Assembly (NCBI GenBank): GCA_910579425.1
Contig: CAJTVL010000018.1
Span: 1 to 63,931 of the forward strand
Direction of reading: 5' to 3'
Source of the DNA: an uncultured Lachnospiraceae bacterium
GTDB lineage: Bacteria; Bacillota; Clostridia; Lachnospirales; Lachnospiraceae
Length of the DNA stretch: 63,931 nucleotides
Shown here: positions 59,913 to 63,931 of the stretch, piece after piece
Numbering within the stretch: the stretch's first letter is position 1
How the letters are laid out: every line of letters begins with the position of its first letter
Translations under genes and position numbers: made by a program
The notes under the pieces: generated by a model
The model's database searches: none
What the model saw: the letters and a program-made list of their open reading frames with translations, nothing else
Told to the model about the DNA's origin: nothing

Positions 59913-61364
59913 TTACCTCTCCCCACGCAAAAGCTCATACAGGGTCAATACCCCCACCCCGGTTGCCCTCTTTTCCTGGTAGGCAAACACCGGCTTATCC
60001 ACATCGGCGGTTCCTGCAATGTCCAGGTGAATCCAGGGCTTTCCCTTTGCAAAGTGCCGGATAAAAAGTCCTGCTGTGATGGCCGGACAGGCATCGCTCA
60101 CATTCTTAATATCCGCCATGTCGCTCTCGATCATCTTTTCGTGCTCCCGGTACCAGGGAACACGGCAAAAACGCTCTCCTGTGCGCCCGGCCGAATCGAG
60201 AAATTCCTGACAGAACGCTTCCCCCTGGGCCATCAGGCCGGAAATGCTGTTTCCAAACATCCGCGCCATAGCTCCTGTCAGGGTGGCAATATCCACAACC
60301 CTGTCCGCATGTTCCCTGCGCAGGGCATAACTCACCGCGTCAGCCAGAATCAAACGCCCTTCCGCGTCCGTATTCAAAATTTCTATCAGGGTTCCGTCTC
60401 CGGCCCTGACCACGTCCCCCGGAATCATGCTTCCCGGAGCAATCCGGTTTTCGCACATGGGAATCACGCCGATCACATTGGCTGCTATGCCGTTTGCGGC
60501 CAGGGCATACACCGTGGCGGCCACAGCGGCGCCTCCCGCCATATCCCCCTTGATGCCTGCCATGCTCTGGGCGCCTTTGAGGCAATAACCACCCGTATCA
60601 CACATCACGCCTTTTCCCACCAGGGCGGTAATCTCCTCCGGCATTTCTTCGGACGGGGACTTCCCCGGCAGGTAACGCAGCACCAGCATACAGGGCGGAT
60701 AGGCGCTGCTCTCCCCCACAGCCAGAAAAGCTCCCATGCCCTCCTCCTGAAGCCTTGCCAGGGGAAGAATCTCCGTTTCCACAGGAAGTCCCTCCATCAA
60801 AGCCCTGATCTCAGCGGCAAAATCCTCCGGGCGCAGGTAATTGGCGGGCCGGTTCACCATATCCCTTGCAAAAATCACCGCGCCTGCCAGTGTCCGTCCT
60901 TCCTGAATCAATCTCTCTGCCCTGGGGCTTTGCGCTATCCCGGTAAAAGTTACCTTTCGGCTTTGTTCCTCCTGCTTTGAAAGCTTTTCCATCCGGTACA
61001 GCCCAAGTACGATCCCTTCCGCAGCCTCCTTTAAGACTTCCTCTCCCCATGCGGCAACAAGCGGCTTTATATCACAGGAAAAATTTTCTATTCCCCGCTT
61101 TCCCATCTCCTTTGCCGCACAGGCGCAGATTTCACGGACCTTGCCGCTCTCCTTCCCTGCATCTCCCGCACCCACCAGAAGCCGGAAGCCATTCTCCCCG
61201 GAGAGCTCCGCCCACTTTTCCAAGAATTTTCCATGGAACACCTTTGTCTCCCTGTCCCCTTCAAATTGGAACATCACATGGTTTTCCCTGATCTGCTCCT
61301 GCACTTCAATCGCTACGGCATTCATTCTCTCCCGATCATAAGCTCTTTCCTGTCTTTTTTCCAT
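59913..61364 (-). CDS. Leucyl aminopeptidase, M17 family
   Basis: A cytosolic two-metal aminopeptidase that could complete breakdown of imported peptides. The 483-residue protein has the catalytic block VGKGVMCDTGGYCLKGAQSM near residue 250, IKGDMAGGAAVAATVYAL, ILNTDAEGRLILADAVSYA near residue 330, and a C-terminal block. The usual GKGxTFDSGG reads GKGVMCDTGG, a moderate change that keeps Lys and Asp. The N-terminal domain is poorly conserved, as usual. It overlaps the HD gene by 29 bases. Confidence 0.9.
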   Translation of the reverse strand: MEKRQERAYDRERMNAVAIEVQEQIRENHVMFQFEGDRETKVFHGKFLEKWAELSGENGFRLLVGAGDAGKESGKVREICACAAKEMGKRGIENFSCDIKPLVAAWGEEVLKEAAEGIVLGLYRMEKLSKQEEQSRKVTFTGIAQSPRAERLIQEGRTLAGAVIFARDMVNRPANYLRPEDFAAEIRALMEGLPVETEILPLARLQEEGMGAFLAVGESSAYPPCMLVLRYLPGKSPSEEMPEEITALVGKGVMCDTGGYCLKGAQSMAGIKGDMAGGAAVAATVYALAANGIAANVIGVIPMCENRIAPGSMIPGDVVRAGDGTLIEILNTDAEGRLILADAVSYALRREHADRVVDIATLTGAMARMFGNSISGLMAQGEAFCQEFLDSAGRTGERFCRVPWYREHEKMIESDMADIKNVSDACPAITAGLFIRHFAKGKPWIHLDIAGTADVDKPVFAYQEKRATGVGVLTLYELLRGER

Positions 61365-62049
61365 TTTCTCCCCATACTCCTTTCAAAAGTTCTGTTCCCT
61401 TCTCGTAAGAGGAGCCGACCTCACGGAAAAGGGCTTCATAAAACGCTTCCGCCGCCTGCTGCCTTTCCCCTGCAATCGCTCTTGCTCTTTTTGTATAAAA
61501 ACCGGAATACAAATTTTTCAATTTATACTGATATTCCTGAAAAAAAGAAGGGGTTCCATCCTCTTTCCCGTCTGATACCGCCCCGTCGGGCAGAACGCAG
61601 TACAACGGCTCCGAAAGAATCCCTTTATACATCAGTGTCCGCGCAATTCCCACCGCCCCGGCAACGTCAATTTTATCCGCATCAAACAAAATCCGGGCTT
61701 CTATGCTTTGGGGCGGAGTATCGCAGCGATAACGGTGCGCCCGTATACATTCCGCCACCGCCTGGGCGAACCCCTCCTCAAAATGATTCTCGACCAGAAA
61801 ACGAAAGGCCTTATCCGCTCCAACCCTTGCATGGCAGAGCTTTGGATTTTCAAGCTGCTCTTTCCTGCCAATATCATGCAGAAGACAGGCACAGACCAAC
61901 ACGTCATAATCCACCTTCTCTTCACTTTGCGCTATGTCCAATGCGTAATACAGAACACGGTAAATATGCTGCCTGTCATGAACGCTGTCGCTCTCGTCCA
62001 TGCATAAAATCATATAATTTTCCAGTAACTGATAAGTGCCTTTTTCCAT
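61336..62049 (-). CDS. HD-domain phosphohydrolase
   Basis: The 237-residue protein has the HD metal motifs: SVHDRQHIYRVLYYAL near residue 20, ACLLHDIG near residue 50, and ILFDADKIDVAGAVGIAR near residue 115. Proteins of this type often act on nucleotides. The substrate is unknown. The 3' end overlaps the aminopeptidase start, so the two are coupled. Confidence 0.88.
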   Translation of the reverse strand: MEKGTYQLLENYMILCMDESDSVHDRQHIYRVLYYALDIAQSEEKVDYDVLVCACLLHDIGRKEQLENPKLCHARVGADKAFRFLVENHFEEGFAQAVAECIRAHRYRCDTPPQSIEARILFDADKIDVAGAVGIARTLMYKGILSEPLYCVLPDGAVSDGKEDGTPSFFQEYQYKLKNLYSGFYTKRARAIAGERQQAAEAFYEALFREVGSSYEKGTELLKGVWGENGKKTGKSL

Positions 62050-62099
62050 AGCAATTCTTCTCCTCTGCTAAATCAAAAACCACCAGAGCTTCTCCGCTG

Positions 62100-62837
62100 T
62101 CACAAAGCCCTCCGGTAGGTATAAAATCTTCCTCTGTTTTCGCACCTCTCTAACACATTCAGGTAGTTCAAAACGTGCAGGACGATTCCCGCAATCTGCT
62201 TTTTCTCCCCCACAGCCTTTCCAAATTCCAGAGCCGTGAAGGGCTCAGGCAAATTTTCCGGAATCAGCCTTAAATAATCCTCCGGCTTTTCCAGACGGAT
62301 TTCGTCAAGCAGCGCTCGGGGAATCCAGTCATAGCGGCAGGAACCTTTCTTTTTATCCTGGCTCCATCCGTTCAAAAGCCGATATTCTTCCACCTCCAGC
62401 AGGGGAAAGCAAAGGCAGAGATTTTCCTGGGAAAGAATGCTCTTGATCTTATATAATTCCACAAAAGCCCTGTAAACGGAGCCTTTCACCGGGCTTTTGC
62501 GGGGCTTTGAGCATTCTCCCGTGGCCTCGTCAATCCAGCTTAAATACTTGATTCTGGCAATAGGATATACCACCGTTACCGGGTAGTTGGGAAGAAAACA
62601 GTTCAGCTTCGCCCGCATCTTATTAAAATTCGCTGTCTGGATTTCGATAATCTCCTGTCCGGTATAAATATCCGCCACATAGCCGTCCACAGAAATTTCC
62701 TGCATACTCTTATCCGGCGCATAGTAATCCTTCAGAATCGCGTGAAGCGTCTTTTCTTTATAAGTGCCGATACTGCGGCCCTCTCTTCCTGAGCTGACCG
62801 CAGCATCCCTGATCTCTTCAAATCTTTTCTTATCCAT
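62100..62837 (-). CDS. Protein of unknown function, possible nuclease-like core
   Basis: The 245-residue soluble protein is not recognised. Near residues 48-70 VDGYVADIYTGQEIIEIQTA has the D-(x)n-E-x-Q/K arrangement seen in restriction-like nuclease folds; the HAILKDYYAPD helix precedes it. A winged-helix-like C terminus is possible (FTALEFGKAVGEKKQIAGIV then LHVLNYLNVLE). No partner gene points to a pathway. It starts three bases after the GtrA gene. Confidence 0.65.
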   Translation of the reverse strand: MDKKRFEEIRDAAVSSGREGRSIGTYKEKTLHAILKDYYAPDKSMQEISVDGYVADIYTGQEIIEIQTANFNKMRAKLNCFLPNYPVTVVYPIARIKYLSWIDEATGECSKPRKSPVKGSVYRAFVELYKIKSILSQENLCLCFPLLEVEEYRLLNGWSQDKKKGSCRYDWIPRALLDEIRLEKPEDYLRLIPENLPEPFTALEFGKAVGEKKQIAGIVLHVLNYLNVLERCENRGRFYTYRRAL

Positions 62838-62840
62838 AGC

Positions 62841-63266
62841 CTATTTTCTTTCCAGAAAGAGCTTTCTTGAAATGAAATTGTAAACCATCACAATCCCCGT
62901 AGCCAGAATCGAACTGAGCGCCACCATATTTGCGTGGCTCACAAGCTCCTGCAACTGTCCGCTGCGGGCATAGATACCGTCGATGCACAGATACATCACG
63001 ATTTCGTTTATGAGAAGTCCAAAGGCCGACAAGATCAGAAAGACCGTAAATTCCTTCTTTTTGTCCATCTCCTTTTTCTGGGTAAACACAAATTTGATGC
63101 TCAGAAGATAGTTCACCACCGCGGATACCACAAATCCAAGAAACTTGGAAATCAGATAATGAATCCCCAGAAGATTGGTAAAGCCTGTGGTGATCCCAAA
63201 GTCAATCAGGAAACAGAACAGCCCCACAATGCCGAATTTTATGATCTGGTTTAATAGATTCTTCAT
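62841..63266 (-). CDS. GtrA-family membrane protein
   Basis: The 141-residue protein has four membrane spans with the GtrA start IIKFGIVGLFCFLIDFGIT and a late AATGIVMVYNFISRKLFLER-like end (residues 115-140). GtrA proteins are thought to move lipid-linked sugars across the membrane for wall or O-antigen decoration. No glycosyltransferase is in the window. GGAGGAG precedes the ATG. Downstream it is followed by the unknown protein at 62837. Confidence 0.9.
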   Translation of the reverse strand: MKNLLNQIIKFGIVGLFCFLIDFGITTGFTNLLGIHYLISKFLGFVVSAVVNYLLSIKFVFTQKKEMDKKKEFTVFLILSAFGLLINEIVMYLCIDGIYARSGQLQELVSHANMVALSSILATGIVMVYNFISRKLFLERK

Positions 63267-63434
63267 GTTGTTTCTCCTCCGTTATACGCTTTTCATATTG
63301 ATACTCTCAGATTTCCTTCCAGCGTCCCTTCTTTATTTCAGGAATGCCTGTCCTTAACCGTCTGGCAGCAGGCATGGTGTCCGAACCTTAACCTGCTGTG
63401 GCCGCAAAAGCTCCTCCGAAGTATATCCCAGCTC

Positions 63435-63931
63435 CTAACAAATTTCGTTTTGCTCCTTCCGACCGGATAAACGGATCATATTGTTGATATGCTGTAAAAT
63501 AATATCACTGTGCGTCGTTATATCCAGAGTAAGGCCACAGTCTACCATGCGGCAGATTGCCCTCCTCATTTTGTACTGAAGCTGGGGATGCAGGCACATT
63601 TCGGGCTCTTCATAAAAAAGCGTGCGCAAACACTCTTCTTTATTGGGAAGTGCGCTGATCTCAAGCGTTCCCTCCGCCATTCAATTTTCCCGTATTCCTG
63701 TACCTCCGTTTCCAATGCATCTTCCCGCCCCTCTCCGGCTGTCCCGATAACGCCCGTAAGCAATGCTCTTTTTCCAGTATATCTGTTTGTCACTTACATT
63801 TCAATCATTATTTGTTCAAAAAGAAGCGGCCCTTTGGCATTAGTCAATAGGGAAAAAGAAAGCTGGAAGCAATATATCGGCTCATTTCCTCGATAAGCCG
63901 TTCAAGGCTGTCCGGGTATTCCTGCTTCAGC
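63435..63931 (-). pseudogene. AAA ATPase fragments (AAA_15/DUF3696-like), broken
   Basis: Read from the window edge, the frame gives LKQEYPDSLERLIEEMSRYI and stops at about 63840; a second frame gives GPLLFEQIMIEM and then NRYTGKRALLTG; a third gives GTLEISALPN, LFYEEPEMCLHPQLQYKM with the Walker B Glu pair, and ITTHSDIILQHINNMIRLSG. Together these are the C-terminal half of a RecF/ABC-like ATPase, as in phage-defence and anti-phage OLD-like systems, with at least two frame breaks. The N terminus would lie beyond the window. The gap 63267-63434 shows nothing recognisable. Confidence 0.7.

Noticed and set aside
1..63931. tRNA, rRNA or CRISPR arrays
   Set aside because: No cloverleaf-like, rRNA-like or regularly spaced repeat sequences were noticed on either strand; this was by eye, not by scan.

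Overview
This window looks like chromosomal DNA from a Gram-positive anaerobe of the class Clostridia, most likely the family Lachnospiraceae. The reasons are gene order and protein type: a short HisG with HisZ, a TIGR03960/TIGR03936 pair next to RNase E/G, L27 with an N-terminal extension beside the Prp protease, the radC-mreBCD-mrdA-minCDE-rodA-mgsA cluster, and a lexA gene divergent from a LysM protein like the SOS division inhibitor YneA. Base composition is moderate and no rRNA, tRNA or CRISPR array was seen. The organism assignment is inference from synteny, not a database match.

Layout, plus strand, 1-26240. A histidine operon (hisZ-G-D-B and a HisF-like/HisIE fusion) is followed by a small membrane protein, two radical-SAM-linked proteins and RNase E/G. 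The rplU-prp-rpmA-obgE-yhbY-nadD-yqeK-rsfS block normally follows RNase E/G. Here about 12 kb separates them. That insert holds a CstA-type carrier coupled to an unknown protein, then a set that reads as a murein-peptide salvage system: L-Ala-D/L-Glu epimerase, a complete Opp-type peptide ABC transporter, a YkfC-like NlpC/P60 peptidase without a signal peptide, and two class A beta-lactamase-fold hydrolases without signal peptides, one at each end of the set.

Layout, 26240-32110. A DUF378 protein, lexA, a YneA-like SOS protein with three LexA-box-like sites in the shared intergenic region, a XerS-like tyrosine recombinase coupled to a TtcA-like tRNA thiolase, an AI-2E-family transporter, D-aminoacyl-tRNA deacylase and a small membrane protein. 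A compound inverted repeat of about 114 bases (31989-32102) follows and is not explained by a terminator.

Layout, minus strand, 32107-57786. Cytidylate-kinase-like protein, rluD, lspA, aroB; then sepF, yggS, an HlyD-like protein and a P-loop protein; then a long cell-wall and division cluster (dacF-like, mgsA, rodA, minE, minD, minC, PBP2, mreD, mreC, mreB, radC); then a Met-gamma-lyase-family PLP enzyme, miaA, mutL, mutS and miaB.

Layout, 57787-63931. Upstream of miaB lies a scrap yard of mobile-element debris: a 55-bp imperfect direct repeat of miaB sequence, an antitoxin-like tail, a frameshifted phage-type protein end, a DUF4258 toxin remnant run into an intact MqsA-type antitoxin, a cytidine deaminase and a PEP-synthase-like fragment. 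It continues into a leucyl aminopeptidase, an HD phosphohydrolase, an unknown protein, a GtrA protein and, at the window edge, a broken AAA ATPase.

Most interesting for follow-up: the murein-peptide salvage island with its cytosolic beta-lactamase-fold pair, the degenerate HisF domain on HisIE, the miaB-associated integration scar, the compound palindrome at 31989-32102, the SOS-box-like palindrome upstream of the his operon, and the coupled 16-residue leader ORF before the DUF378 gene.
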